From a virus: a DNA stretch of 28,731 bases. Where the stretch lies: the IMG/VR virus record IMGVR_UViG_3300006802_000394, positions 1-28,731 of that record. One strand, written 5' to 3'. The translations under genes were made by a program, and so were the position numbers. The notes under the pieces are model-generated. The model worked only from the letters and a program-made list of their open reading frames with translations. It had not been told where the DNA came from and did not search any database. Positions 7,357 through 17,700 of this stretch are shown one piece after another. How positions within the stretch are numbered: the stretch's first letter is position 1; each line of letters begins with the position of its first letter.

Positions 7357-7860
7357 TCAACCAATAAAACGTCCTCCTTTGAATAAATTTCTCTCTTTTG
7401 ATAGGGGTTGCAAATTATTTAAACACCAGCACAATTTAAATTCTTCATCATCATAAGAAGAGAATTTAAACATAGATTTTGGTATAATATGGTCAATTTC
7501 CCAATAAGTGCCATAATTGTCCCAATTTGTATTTGAATCGAACTGTTTTTCAAGATGATCTCTTAAATCATCAATGCTGTAACCAACATATTTTGTTAAA
7601 CTTGGAACATTGCGCCCCTTGGCAATTCCAAAATATATTTTGTCGCCGATTCTTTTATTGATCTTGTATTGTTCATCTCTTTTCATTCGTTCCCTTTTGT
7701 ATCGTTGAGTTTCGGCGCGATGCTTTTCTTTGTATTTAACTTTATAGACTTCCCTTTTGTAGTCTCGGTGCATTTTTCTTTTGCAATCCTTGCACTTGTA
7801 TTGAGTAACGAAAAGGAATTCTTCTTTATTTTGGCCGCAATATTTGCAATTTCTAGTCAT
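7357..7860 (-). CDS. HNH homing endonuclease with N-terminal zinc ribbon
   Basis: A 167-residue protein. N-terminal Cys5, Cys8, Cys23 and Cys26 (NCKYCGQ, YKCKDCKRK) form a zinc ribbon for DNA binding. A basic helix follows (about 27-65). The C-terminal HNH core begins near residue 121 with EIDHIIPKSMF and continues with LCWCLNNLQPLSKERNLF, where D123-H124 and N149 fit the beta-beta-alpha metal site. The preceding block VGYSIDDLRDHLEKQF is typical of phage HNH nucleases. It is antiparallel to the tail genes and ends nine bases from the stop of the 338-residue gene, with no terminator seen between. Its C-terminal half is clearly related, also at DNA level, to that of the neighbouring gene at 7965-8801. 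Probably a mobile gene not needed for virion assembly. Confidence 0.85.
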   Translation of the reverse strand: MTRNCKYCGQNKEEFLFVTQYKCKDCKRKMHRDYKREVYKVKYKEKHRAETQRYKRERMKRDEQYKINKRIGDKIYFGIAKGRNVPSLTKYVGYSIDDLRDHLEKQFDSNTNWDNYGTYWEIDHIIPKSMFKFSSYDDEEFKLCWCLNNLQPLSKERNLFKGGRFIG

Positions 7861-7880
7861 AATTTTTTAAACTTTTTGTG

Positions 7881-7909
7881 AATTTAATGTAATTTTTTGA
7901 TTTTGTCAA
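7881..7909 (-). promoter_or_regulatory. sigma70-type promoter for the minus-strand HNH gene
   Basis: On the minus strand TTGACA (7909-7904) is followed after 17 bases by TAAATT (7886-7881), about 20 bases before the ATG at 7860. The -35 is perfect and the -10 matches four of six positions. As with the gene at 1379, the endonuclease seems to have a host-type promoter of its own. Confidence 0.5.
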
Positions 7910-7964
7910 GAAAATAGGTAGGTTTTTTGAATTTTTTTGTTATATTAAATAAAAACAATTAATT

Positions 7965-8801
7965 ATGAAGGAAAATAAAAAGAAATGTAGGACTTGTGAG
8001 GTTGAGAAGAGTTTGGATGAGTATTATCAAATTGCAGGAGGTAAAAGACTTGACCCAGACTGTAAAGACTGCCGAAAAGAAAAGTTAAGAAGATATAGTC
8101 AAAAGAACAAAAACGAAATTAGTAAAAAAAGAAAAGAAAAATATTACGCCAATCATGATAAAAATCTCAAAAGAAGGAGAGAATACAGGCAAAAAAATAA
8201 AGAAAAGATAAAAGAAAGAAAAAGAAAATATCAAGAAAAAAACAAAGAAAAGACAAAACAAAAAAGAAGGGAAAGGCATATTCAGATAAAAAATAAAGAA
8301 TGTAAAAATTGTCATAAAATTGGCGATTATAAAAAATTTAATATTAACTCGACTATTTGCAAAAATTGTCAAAGTAAATATAACAAACAATATCACAAAG
8401 AAAATAGGGATAAAATTTCAAAAAAACAAAGAGAATACCAAAGAAAAAAAATTTTAAATGATCCAAAATTTAGATTAAATAGAATTATCTCTGGAGGAAT
8501 TCGTCACTCTTTAGAAAACGGAAAAGACGGGAGACACTGGGAAGATATTGTTGGTTATACGATTACTGAATTGAAAAATCACCTAGAGTCCCTGTGGGAG
8601 TCGTGGATGAATTGGGAAAATCACGGGCCATACGACCCAAAAGGTCCAAAAACTTGGCAAATTGACCATATCATACCCAAAAGTATGTTTGATTTTGAAT
8701 CTTATGAGGATGAAGAGTTTAAATTGTGTTGGAGTTTGAGGAATTTACAACCAAAATGCTCAAAAATGAACAATCTGAAGAGAGATAGGTATATTGGGTA
8801 G
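7965..8801 (+). CDS. HNH homing endonuclease with two zinc ribbons and Lys-rich linker
   Basis: A 278-residue protein. The first zinc ribbon has Cys8, Cys11, Cys33 and Cys36 (CRTC, CKDC). A long Lys/Arg/Glu helix follows (about 40-108, RRREYRQKNKEKIKERKRKY). A second CKNC...CKNC ribbon lies near 112-135. The C-terminal HNH core starts near residue 232 with QIDHIIPKSMF, then LCWSLRNLQPKCSKMNNLK. The final 100 residues align closely with the minus-strand neighbour (GYTITELKNHLESLW against GYSIDDLRDHLEKQF). It is larger than the neighbour because of the extra ribbon and linker. The A/T-rich upstream region has TATATT at 7941 but no well-spaced -35. It ends 72 bases before the tape measure gene. 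Probably a mobile intergenic endonuclease. Confidence 0.85.
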   Translation: MKENKKKCRTCEVEKSLDEYYQIAGGKRLDPDCKDCRKEKLRRYSQKNKNEISKKRKEKYYANHDKNLKRRREYRQKNKEKIKERKRKYQEKNKEKTKQKRRERHIQIKNKECKNCHKIGDYKKFNINSTICKNCQSKYNKQYHKENRDKISKKQREYQRKKILNDPKFRLNRIISGGIRHSLENGKDGRHWEDIVGYTITELKNHLESLWESWMNWENHGPYDPKGPKTWQIDHIIPKSMFDFESYEDEEFKLCWSLRNLQPKCSKMNNLKRDRYIG

Positions 8802-8837
8802 CGAAATAATATTAAATTATAGCCATTTCTTGCCTAG

Positions 8838-8872
8838 TGTAAAATAATATAAGCAAAAAATAGGTAAAAGGA
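8838..8872 (+). promoter_or_regulatory. TGTAAAA leader and ribosome site of the tape measure gene
   Basis: The leader opens with TGTAAAATAATATAAG and ends with ATAGGTAAAAGGA touching the ATG at 8873. It matches, in order and spacing, the leaders at 24688 (+) and 20223 (minus): TGTAAAA, an A/T stretch, then AGGTA-AAGG. This suggests one class of phage promoter plus strong ribosome binding site for late genes. Confidence 0.45.
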
Positions 8873-11800
8873 ATGGCAGTTAATGATGTTACAATTCAGG
8901 TTGGCGCAGATATCAATCCGGCTGTAGGGCCGTTAAGAAAGGTTGAGGAGTCTTTAAAAAGAATTCAGGCTAGTGCGTTTAACTTAAAATTAAATCCGCG
9001 CAATTTTAGCGAACCCCTTGGAAGAATCACTGGGCAAGCATCTGAATTTGAAAAAAGCATGGGTGCGGCCAATGCGAGAGTGATCAGTTTTGCCGCGTCT
9101 GCCGGTATATTTTTTCAAGTAACAAGGTCATTAAAAGAAACTGTTCGTGCTGCCGTAGAGGTTGAGAAGTCCCTCGCTGATATTAATGTCATTTTAGACA
9201 AAGATACTAAAACTTTAAATAAATTTGGAAAAGAGCTGTTTAAGGTTGCCTCCAGCACAGGCCAGTCATTCGGGGTTGTGGCCGAGGCTGCCACTGAATT
9301 GGCCCGTCAAGGTTTAAGTATAACAGAAACTCAAAAAAGGGTAAAAGATGCTCTTATTTTAACTCGCCTTTCTGGAATGTCCGCTAAAGATTCTGTCGAA
9401 TCTCTTACTGCGGCCCTCAACACGTTCAAAGATGTTGGCTTAACATCTAGTCAAGTAATTAACAAATTAGCCAAGGTTGATGCGGCATTTGCAGTCAGCA
9501 CAGGGGATTTAGCAGAGGCATTAAAGCGTGTTGGTTCTACCGCTCAAGATGTAGGTGTTACATTTGATCAATTAAATGGCTTAGTTGCTTCCTTGCAACA
9601 AACTACAGCAAGGGGAGGCGCGACAATAGGAAATAGTTTGAAAACAATCTTCACCCGTATTGGTCGCCCCGAAACATTAAGACAATTAGAGGCACTTGGG
9701 CTTTCTGTAAGGGATGCTCAAAAAAATACTCTTCCAGCAGTTCAAATTTTAAAACAATTAGCGGGGGTATACGGTTCCCTTTCCGATGCTCAAAAATCAG
9801 ATATTACACAAACTGTGGCCGGTGTATTTCAAAAGAACATCTTAATTGCAACATTAAAAGATTTATCTAGAGCAAATAGTGAATATGAAAGGGCCACACT
9901 AGCTTCAGCGTCAGCTACGGACGAAGCAAATAAAAGAAATGAAGAATTAAATAAAACTTTGTCGGCCCAGACCCAAAGATTATTAAATAATTTCAAACAG
10001 GCAGGATCAGCTCTTGGCGGCAATATTTTCGGCCCTTCAATCGGAACAATTTTCGGAGGTTTAAATAAAGTTCTGGAATCCGGTGACTCAAGTAACCAGT
10101 TTGTCCAAGCTGGACTTAGAATTGGAGATGACTTAACTAAAGGAATTGGAAAAGCTCTTACGGGCCCTGGACTTGCAATATTGGGAATATTTGCAAAAAA
10201 TGTATTAGGACAATTTTATACATTTTCTAAAGACGTTGTCAAAGAATTGAAAAACATGGGGACGGCAGCCCAATCTTTCGCGAATATAGAAAGAAACATA
10301 TCTAACATCTTAACAAGCCAACCAGATATTCTAGCCAGAATCGCCAAAGGACAAACGAATATAGCAGTGGAAGCTGCAAAAGTTACAGAGCAGCTTCTTG
10401 CCCAAAGAAATATTCAAGCTGCAATTGCCGGAACCGCACCCGCAATGGCAAGGTCTGTTGCGGCTCAGGCTGGCGGTATAAAGAACTTTGGCTCAACTGG
10501 CAGTTTAAAAGTTATGGGAGCTGCTGGCGGAGTCCCGCAAATGTTCGGCTCTCTTGGCGGAGCTATCAATAATGAAATTAGAGCTGGCATCCCAAGGAGC
10601 GCTATTAGAATTAATTCCTCATCTGCTTTGGCTACGAGATCCAATCCTGCTGGTTTAGCGGTCACAAATATCAAAGATGAGCCGATGGGATTAAGGAGTC
10701 TGGGAATTCCTAATTTTGCAGGTGGAGGCCAATTTGTTACAACAAAAGGAACGGTCGGTGGTAAATTAAAACTAAATAGACAAGAATTAGACCAATTAGA
10801 AAGCGCTTTAAACACATTAAAAAAAGAAGGTAAATTCCTTTCAGAAACATTTTCTCAATTGAGAGGTTCTGTAAAATCAAAAAAGGGAAGCGGAACAATA
10901 TTTAATGATTTGATTAGGGACGCCAGACAAGGCTTTATCGGCGGACCAGACGTTGTCAATCCTTATGCTGCTTCGAATGTTTTGGCGGGAAAAAGTGGCG
11001 TCAGAGTCGCTGACCCAAGGATGCTCCCGGTTTTAGCGTCTTCTGTAACCAACCCATTTAAACAACAGCAACAATCTTTATTATATTCTACGGGTCAATT
11101 TATTGGGCCTCAAATGCCATCTCCTTTTGAAATGTATGGAACGGGATCTATGTTCGGCCCAGCAATTCCGACAGCGGGACAAAGAAGAATGGGCAGTTTA
11201 AGAAAATTTGGAAGAAATATAAAATCTGGTGCCACAAAATTTGGGGGAAAGTTTTCAAGTGGCAAGGGAATGGGGGCAGCCTTTATAGGGTCTTCCCTTT
11301 TGTCTACCGCCGCACCAGAATCCAAAATAACATCAGTAGCAAACATGGCCATAACAGGAGGCATTCTCGGCAGTATGTTTACTCCTCTTGGCGCAGCGAT
11401 TGGGACAGCGGCAGGTGGATTACTCGGGCTTGCCATGTCTGCTTCAAAGGCCGAAAAGGTATTCTCCGAATTTGAGGTAAAATTAAAAGAAAATACAGAA
11501 GTTCAGGGAAATATAGCTAGAGATTTATCTGATTTATTTTCCACAGAACAGGTTGGACCTAAGAAGTTTCAAATATCCGGTCAAGGAACGGGAAGGCTCG
11601 GAATGGGTTCTGTAACAGATATAACTAAGCAAAGATCATTTTTGACAGACCAATCCAAGGCCGACGCCGCAAACCAAATTTTTAACTTACTTGGTGGCGG
11701 AGGCATACAAGACCGACAGCAGTTAATTAATCTTGCAAGATTCTCAGTTTCCGCAGGTGGAATCGGCTCTGCTGGAAAAGACCCTGTAAAAGCAATAGGC

Positions 11801-13969
11801 AATTTAACAAAGTATTTGCCGAAAGATCAGGCTGCAAACGTTAGATTTGGGCTTTTAGGATTGGGAGAAGATAAAATGAAGCAAGTTTTTTCTCCAGAGG
11901 TAATGTCCATTCTTGCTGAAAGATTTAGAGGAAAAGCGGGAGGGATGAGTATTGGAGGGGGAAATATTCCATTAGATTTTACAGCAGCTTCACTAATGAT
12001 GGGTCAAACCGCAAATCTTCAAAATGTTGCATCAAATGCAGCTATACAAAGGGGCGCGGCAAGTAAAATATTCGATTTACAATCAAATTTTAATCAAAGA
12101 GGTTTATTTGGTAATGAATTATTTAATGCTCGATTTTCAGCAAACAAGCAAGGGATTGCAAATCAACAGATTTCCGCAAATGAACAAGCACTGTATTCGA
12201 GAGAGATTGCAAAAAGGTCAGCTTTTCAAAATGCTGCCAAAACTTTAAATAGAGCTGGCTTTGGTGGAGAACTAGATATTTTCAAAAAGTTAATGTCCGG
12301 TGGAGAGACCCAAATAAAAGAATACTCAAAAGACGCAACAGAAGAAAATAGAAGAACTTTAGATGGTCTCGGTAGAGAGCTTTTACAAATAGAAGAAAAT
12401 TACAACTCAGCGAGAGAAAGAGCTGCCGAAACTGCTGTTGCAGACCTCGAAGTTGCAAGAAAAACACTTGAATTAAAAAAGAAAGAATTTGAAACTGAAT
12501 TACAAATACAAAGAGAACTTCAACAAAAAACAGCATTAAGAAATTTTAGAGACGCAAGAGGTCAATTCGCCAGAGGTTCAATTGGCGGCGCTGCATTAGC
12601 CGGAGCTGCACAATCTTCATTAGATGCGAATATTGCGGCTAGAGGTTTTCGCCGTTCTGATTACGGGACTGGATTCAATATTGCTATAAGAAGAAATTTT
12701 CAACGTAACGATTATGACGTTTTTCAATCCACAATAAGGGCCGTAGATGACCTCAGTGTCGCCCTAAAGGATGGTTTAACCACAGCAATAGCAGATACAG
12801 TATTACAAGCCAGAAGTGCGAGAGAGGCCTTCTCTGGGCTCGCAAATGCCCTTTCACGAATAGCTCTCGAACGAGGGCTCGATATGTTCATGACAGCCGC
12901 CATGTCAAAGATTAATTTTGGTGGAGTTCAAAAATTTGCAAAAGGAGGTTTAGTGAATGGGGGGTCATCCGCCAATGTTGATACTGTCCCAGCAATGCTA
13001 ACTGGAGGTGAATTCGTATTAAGAAGATCAGCAGTAAATAGAATTGGTGTTAATAATTTAAATGCAATTAATAGCGGGGGATTTGCCGGACTGCAAAGTG
13101 GCGGTTATGCCAATATCAACTTAAACAATTCAACTGATTTTCTTGGAAATCCTAGCAGACCGACAGGGATGCAATTTAATATTGACCCGTCACTTTCCGC
13201 ATTCGCTCTAACCTCCTCTATGAATCGACAAAATCAAATTAGAGATCAAAAGGCTAAACAATATTTCTCATATAGGAAAAATCAACTCGCAGCTATGGCT
13301 GCATATAAAAAACAAATTCGAGGAAGACGATATGGGGCTTTAATTGGCGCTGCTACAGCATTCGCTGGAGCTGGGATCAGCTCTATGGGCGGAATACAGG
13401 GAATGTCTGCCGCTAATGCCGGAACTGGCGCTCCAAGCGGACTGGGGGCAAGTGCAGATTATATTAATGGGCCACAGCTCATGATGGCAAATTCTGGCGG
13501 CTCAATCCCCTCAATATTAACAGGTGGAGAATTTGTAATAAATAGCCAAGCTGCTTCAAGAATGGGTTCTGCCAATTTGGGCAGATTAAACTCTGGAGGA
13601 GCATCGCTGGGATCAGGGTCTTCCATCGGCAGCCAAGAAAATGGAGCTGATAGAGTCGTCGAAGCAATTAAAGAATTAAAATCTATATTCGATAACAAGA
13701 ATAGTGGAAATTCATTCAAACCATCTCAAGTCAGTCAAAATTCTGGCGGCCCGATTTCTGTTACTGTTCCTGTATCAGTAAATGTAACTTCAGTCGGGGC
13801 CGAGACAGCCCCTAAGTCCGACATGGAAAACTCCAATGCTACAGAAGAAGCTGATAGTCGCCAAATGATGGCGAAGCAGTTGGGAGAGACAATTCGTGGA
13901 AGTGTTCTTCAGGAGTTGGAAAAACAGCAACGCCCAGGCGGTATGTTGTATAAGATGCAAAATAGGTAA
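8873..13969 (+). CDS. tape measure protein
   Basis: A 1698-residue protein that sets tail length and is threaded through the tube. Residues about 70-330 carry the TP901-type minor tail/tape measure core (VEKSLADINVILD, then ATELARQGLSITETQKRVKD, GMSAKDSVESLTAALNTFKD, ARGGATIGNSLKTIFTRIGR). The middle has long helical and Gly/Ala-rich stretches, with a hydrophobic segment at about 820-865 (ITGGILGSMFTPLGAAIGTA) that may insert in a membrane. A coiled coil lies near 1160-1225. The C-terminal part has two copies of the phage motif LTGGEFV (near residues 1377 and 1548), each after a Gly-rich stretch and before a RxGxxNLxxxNSGG block. By the usual rule of about 0.15 nm per residue, the tail would be near 250 nm, an inference only. 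The ATG has AAAGGA directly upstream. A terminator follows nine bases after the stop. Confidence 0.95.
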   Translation: MAVNDVTIQVGADINPAVGPLRKVEESLKRIQASAFNLKLNPRNFSEPLGRITGQASEFEKSMGAANARVISFAASAGIFFQVTRSLKETVRAAVEVEKSLADINVILDKDTKTLNKFGKELFKVASSTGQSFGVVAEAATELARQGLSITETQKRVKDALILTRLSGMSAKDSVESLTAALNTFKDVGLTSSQVINKLAKVDAAFAVSTGDLAEALKRVGSTAQDVGVTFDQLNGLVASLQQTTARGGATIGNSLKTIFTRIGRPETLRQLEALGLSVRDAQKNTLPAVQILKQLAGVYGSLSDAQKSDITQTVAGVFQKNILIATLKDLSRANSEYERATLASASATDEANKRNEELNKTLSAQTQRLLNNFKQAGSALGGNIFGPSIGTIFGGLNKVLESGDSSNQFVQAGLRIGDDLTKGIGKALTGPGLAILGIFAKNVLGQFYTFSKDVVKELKNMGTAAQSFANIERNISNILTSQPDILARIAKGQTNIAVEAAKVTEQLLAQRNIQAAIAGTAPAMARSVAAQAGGIKNFGSTGSLKVMGAAGGVPQMFGSLGGAINNEIRAGIPRSAIRINSSSALATRSNPAGLAVTNIKDEPMGLRSLGIPNFAGGGQFVTTKGTVGGKLKLNRQELDQLESALNTLKKEGKFLSETFSQLRGSVKSKKGSGTIFNDLIRDARQGFIGGPDVVNPYAASNVLAGKSGVRVADPRMLPVLASSVTNPFKQQQQSLLYSTGQFIGPQMPSPFEMYGTGSMFGPAIPTAGQRRMGSLRKFGRNIKSGATKFGGKFSSGKGMGAAFIGSSLLSTAAPESKITSVANMAITGGILGSMFTPLGAAIGTAAGGLLGLAMSASKAEKVFSEFEVKLKENTEVQGNIARDLSDLFSTEQVGPKKFQISGQGTGRLGMGSVTDITKQRSFLTDQSKADAANQIFNLLGGGGIQDRQQLINLARFSVSAGGIGSAGKDPVKAIGNLTKYLPKDQAANVRFGLLGLGEDKMKQVFSPEVMSILAERFRGKAGGMSIGGGNIPLDFTAASLMMGQTANLQNVASNAAIQRGAASKIFDLQSNFNQRGLFGNELFNARFSANKQGIANQQISANEQALYSREIAKRSAFQNAAKTLNRAGFGGELDIFKKLMSGGETQIKEYSKDATEENRRTLDGLGRELLQIEENYNSARERAAETAVADLEVARKTLELKKKEFETELQIQRELQQKTALRNFRDARGQFARGSIGGAALAGAAQSSLDANIAARGFRRSDYGTGFNIAIRRNFQRNDYDVFQSTIRAVDDLSVALKDGLTTAIADTVLQARSAREAFSGLANALSRIALERGLDMFMTAAMSKINFGGVQKFAKGGLVNGGSSANVDTVPAMLTGGEFVLRRSAVNRIGVNNLNAINSGGFAGLQSGGYANINLNNSTDFLGNPSRPTGMQFNIDPSLSAFALTSSMNRQNQIRDQKAKQYFSYRKNQLAAMAAYKKQIRGRRYGALIGAATAFAGAGISSMGGIQGMSAANAGTGAPSGLGASADYINGPQLMMANSGGSIPSILTGGEFVINSQAASRMGSANLGRLNSGGASLGSGSSIGSQENGADRVVEAIKELKSIFDNKNSGNSFKPSQVSQNSGGPISVTVPVSVNVTSVGAETAPKSDMENSNATEEADSRQMMAKQLGETIRGSVLQELEKQQRPGGMLYKMQNR

Positions 13970-13977
13970 AAAAATCG

Positions 13978-14007
13978 AGGGGGCCAAAAGCCCCCTTTTA
14001 CTTTTTT
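13978..14007. terminator. bidirectional terminator between converging tape measure and tip operon
   Basis: AGGGGGC (13978-13984) pairs perfectly with GCCCCCT (13990-13996) around the loop CAAAA. On the plus strand TTTTACTTTTTTT runs on from the stem; on the minus strand the stem is followed by CGATTTTTTT. Both the tape measure gene (ends 13969) and the minus-strand operon (ends 14011) stop here. Confidence 0.85.
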
Positions 14008-14010
14008 TAA

Positions 14011-14781
14011 TTACAATCCCACTTTATTTTTAATTTGCTGGATTTCAAAATCCAATTTTTTCACAATTTCATTGATAACAGCAGATTGAGCTGGGCCAAA
14101 AGTCGGCACCATAGGAAGGTCCAAGTAAGGAGTTCTATCTCTTGAAATATGACAAGAGACATTAATTTTATCATGCCCCATGTAAGGAGAGTTTAAAAAA
14201 GCCTCCCATTTTTGAACACTGATTTTCCCCTCAGTTACATTTTTGGGCAAAGGTTTATTTAACAAGAGCGTGGATTCATTGGTGTTGATTTGCACAACCT
14301 CATATTTAATCACCTTTCTATCAGAAAATTCAACATAATTCAACTTTATGTCATTAATAATTTCTGGCCGCGAAAGGCATTTGCCGCCGTTTAAAATTTC
14401 AACATTCTTCGACCCTTTTGTTGTTTTGATAGTAATTGGCTCAGAGAATGAATTGTGATTAATGGTTTTTTCCCCAGATGCGTCAGCGTCTTCAAGAAGC
14501 GTAGCTTCGATTACATAATATTCTTTATAACTTAAATCAATAACATCATTCGGCAGCAAATTGTGTTTTATTGAATCTTCAATTTTAATTACTTGGTCGC
14601 CGACTTTTGAAAAAGACTTGATATAAAAGAATGGCTTGCTTTCAGCAACGGTATATGGCATTTTATCATTGGCAATAAAGATGTTGCTATTTTGCCTCAA
14701 GGCCGCCCAGTCAGCGGCGCTAGATGATATTATTCTATTTGTATTATTCAATATTGAGATTTTTGTGTCGATATTCTTCAT
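14011..14781 (-). CDS. hypothetical tail-tip operon protein, last gene
   Basis: A 256-residue protein with no signal peptide or membrane segment. It looks mostly beta: NRIISSSAADWAALRQNSNI near the N-terminus, then strands such as YYVIEATLLEDADASGEKTI and KGSKNVEILNGGKCLSRPEI. A short C-terminal helix (AVINEIVKKLDFEIQQIKNK) could drive trimer formation. It starts two bases after the gpJ-like stop codon, so it is translated with it. In lambda relatives the gene after J codes for a fibre, outer-membrane or assembly protein. This protein has no recognisable match to those, and a structural role at the tail tip is inferred from position. Confidence 0.65.
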   Translation of the reverse strand: MKNIDTKISILNNTNRIISSSAADWAALRQNSNIFIANDKMPYTVAESKPFFYIKSFSKVGDQVIKIEDSIKHNLLPNDVIDLSYKEYYVIEATLLEDADASGEKTINHNSFSEPITIKTTKGSKNVEILNGGKCLSRPEIINDIKLNYVEFSDRKVIKYEVVQINTNESTLLLNKPLPKNVTEGKISVQKWEAFLNSPYMGHDKINVSCHISRDRTPYLDLPMVPTFGPAQSAVINEIVKKLDFEIQQIKNKVGL

Positions 14782-14782
14782 A

Positions 14783-17700
14783 TTAATTAGTTCTCGTTAA
14801 TTGTTGTATGGTCGTCAGTCTTTCTGACGTTGGGATAATGCTTCTATAATATGACCCTTTATCAATATAGGCTGTGCCAGCTATAGCCTCCACTTGTTTT
14901 TCAGCCTCTTGATCAAATGAATCTAATAAGACGATACCTCCATAAAGATTTGCTCCGGCATTTCTAAAAGAGACGCTTTGCAATGTATTTTTTTCATATT
15001 GGTTATTAAAATATTTTATATGATAATTAATTGTCAGATCTGTTTCTATGTCGCTTTGAGTAAATTCCTGATTTTTATAATAGAAGATGTAACCTCTATA
15101 ATCTTTATTTGCTTCAAAATCGACGCTTGAAAAATCGAATGTTACAATTCCCCGTGGGTAAGTATATGTGTAATCATTGATATATTCATTAATGTCCGTA
15201 ACCACTTCTGGGGGAGGATTTTTAACAGAAAGAACGTCAAAACCTTCATCATTACAATCTCTTGAAGATTTTTTGCTATTTTTGTCGATTACATCGACGA
15301 CCAAATCATAACTTCTAAAAGGTCCAATTTTTGGATATTCACTTCTATTGTTGTGGCCGAGAACATTTTCTCCCATTGTAAACACAATTTCACCATCAAA
15401 GGCGATTCCATAATTAGCGCGCCTATAAATTTCAGCGCCGTTTTCTTCTAACTTTCCATTAGCGACAGTAACAACATCCGGTTCGTAATAAGTAAGGCGA
15501 GTTTCATAATTGTTGTAGATGTTATCATCAAGTTTAAACTGAGTATCATAATCGAGATTCCATCTAAAAATAGGATTAGTTCCTTCATAGATGTAAGTAG
15601 AATCTGTCGCTGAAGCGTTGCCAGCTTGACATTTACCTCTCAATGAATATACCTTAAAATTACAAACACTTGATGCACAACCAATTGCAGAGTAAGTTTG
15701 GCCATTGCTTAATGATGAATATGTAGCTCCATTATTTGAAAAACTAGCTCCATCCGTTCCCCAAAAGGCAAAATCATAATCAACATTGTCGCCGAACAAA
15801 TTATAGTCAATAATTACAGTTTCGTCATTTGAGTCAATTGCTGTTAAAGAAGTTTGTAAAGATGAATCTGGCAATACAGTTGTAGAAAAAACCTCACCAT
15901 CTCTCCTTGCATACATTACAATATGACGGTTATTTTCACCCTTTTTAATAACGAATGAAAGTTTACACTCCCCTTCATCATAGAATATTGTATTAATGGT
16001 TGGCGCTCCGATATTCTTCGCAGAAATACTCGACTCAAAAGAGAGTCCAGTCTCAATAATGTCAAATTTGCCAGAATTATGCTGCATTGCGAAAATATTA
16101 TAAAGCGACGAATCCTGCTCTTCAACACGAATTACTTTATAAAGTTCAAATTCACAGTTGTCAGCTATATTTCCAGATTGCTCAATTGCGAAAATTAAAT
16201 TATTAGTGACACTATATTCCCCCGTATTGAATTGATTCATTCCAGCTCCAGTATAAGAATCGCCAGTGAAATACATTGTTGTTAAACCATTGTTGTGAGA
16301 AATGGTTGTCGGGCCGCCGGTAAAATAAATTTCCTGAATTGCTCCTCTTTTTAAACCACTAATATTTGTTGAATTAAAATCGGAACTCTTATTAACCAAT
16401 GAAGATTCATAAGAATAAGTTGGTGTAGCCAAGGAGAATTTGTAAGTTTCGTAATTGTGTAAAGGTATTTTTCTATCCAATGTAATAACTGCACCACTCG
16501 CATTTGGGTAGTCATAGATTTCGGTTTTTAAAGTGCGGCCACTATATCGTTTTTTAGTTTTATTTTCATCAAATATCTTAATCACGTCGCCTGGTCTATA
16601 ATACTGGGCTTCCATCCCCATCTGGAAATTAACCGTTTCCGTCTCAGTTCTTTCAGTTGTCAATATCCATTTCCCAAGCCGAAAGGCTTGCCCTCTACTA
16701 GCACAACCAATTGCCGTAACATCTCTTTGAACTAATCCATACTTCCTAATCCCCTCTGGATCTTCAATATATTCGACTGCTGGATTATAATTGTTTAACT
16801 TATCATTGTATCTAACAAGGGCAACAGTGTGTCTGCTCTTTTTGCTTGAACTTGAATAAACAAAATTACCATCAACAACATTAGCATTTGTCAAAATAAA
16901 ACGAGGATCTTTTGGAGCATCCTGACTAACATCAATAGAACCTCCAATATAATATGTCATTCCTCTAAAAACACTCGCTAAGTCATTTATAACTTGATAA
17001 GCGTCATCTTGTTGAGCGAGATAAACATTCGTTTCGAAACGAGGCTCCAGTCCAGAATATGGAGATTCAGAAGGGGCATAACCATCTCTCACCAGTCCAT
17101 TACAATATTGAGAAATTTGATAGAGAGACCATTTGTCAACCAAATCTTCATCAATGTAATTGCCGACACCATAGCGTTTATTAGTTAAAATATCATAAAA
17201 TGTCCAAGCTGGATCACTTGTCCACTTTTTTTCAGTAGAAAAAGTCCCATCCCAATCTCCATCATAACTTCTTGTAATTGGGTCAAAATTGTCCGGCACT
17301 TTAACTTTTAACATTTCAACATCATAACTTGTCTCTGGCACTTCAGAAAAGAACTCAGCATCATAAAGGTTTGACGCCATTGCTGAATTTGGATATCGAA
17401 AAGTTTGATTATAGATTTGAGTGATTGAATCAACCGTTGCATTACAAGTTACCGCTGGATGAATGGCGTCGGCAGTTTTTCTAATGATTTCCAGTTCCCA
17501 CGCTAAAAAGTCTGATTGTTCAGAGAAATCATCAACCTCAATTCTATCAGATTGCAAAAAAGGACTTGTTGTAACTTTTCCTTTTAGAGAGACATCTTTG
17601 ACAGTTTCATAGGAGAACAAAGAAGATTTGTCTTCATTTTTAAAAATTGGTCTAACTTTTATAACATAGTCGATATAATAAGAAAGATTGTCCCCGTATT

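Noticed and set aside
10465-11802. Several minus-strand open frames within the tape measure gene
   Set aside because: They are Pro/Ala/Leu-rich shadows of Gly/Ala codons in a well-supported plus-strand gene, with no ribosome sites or known motifs.
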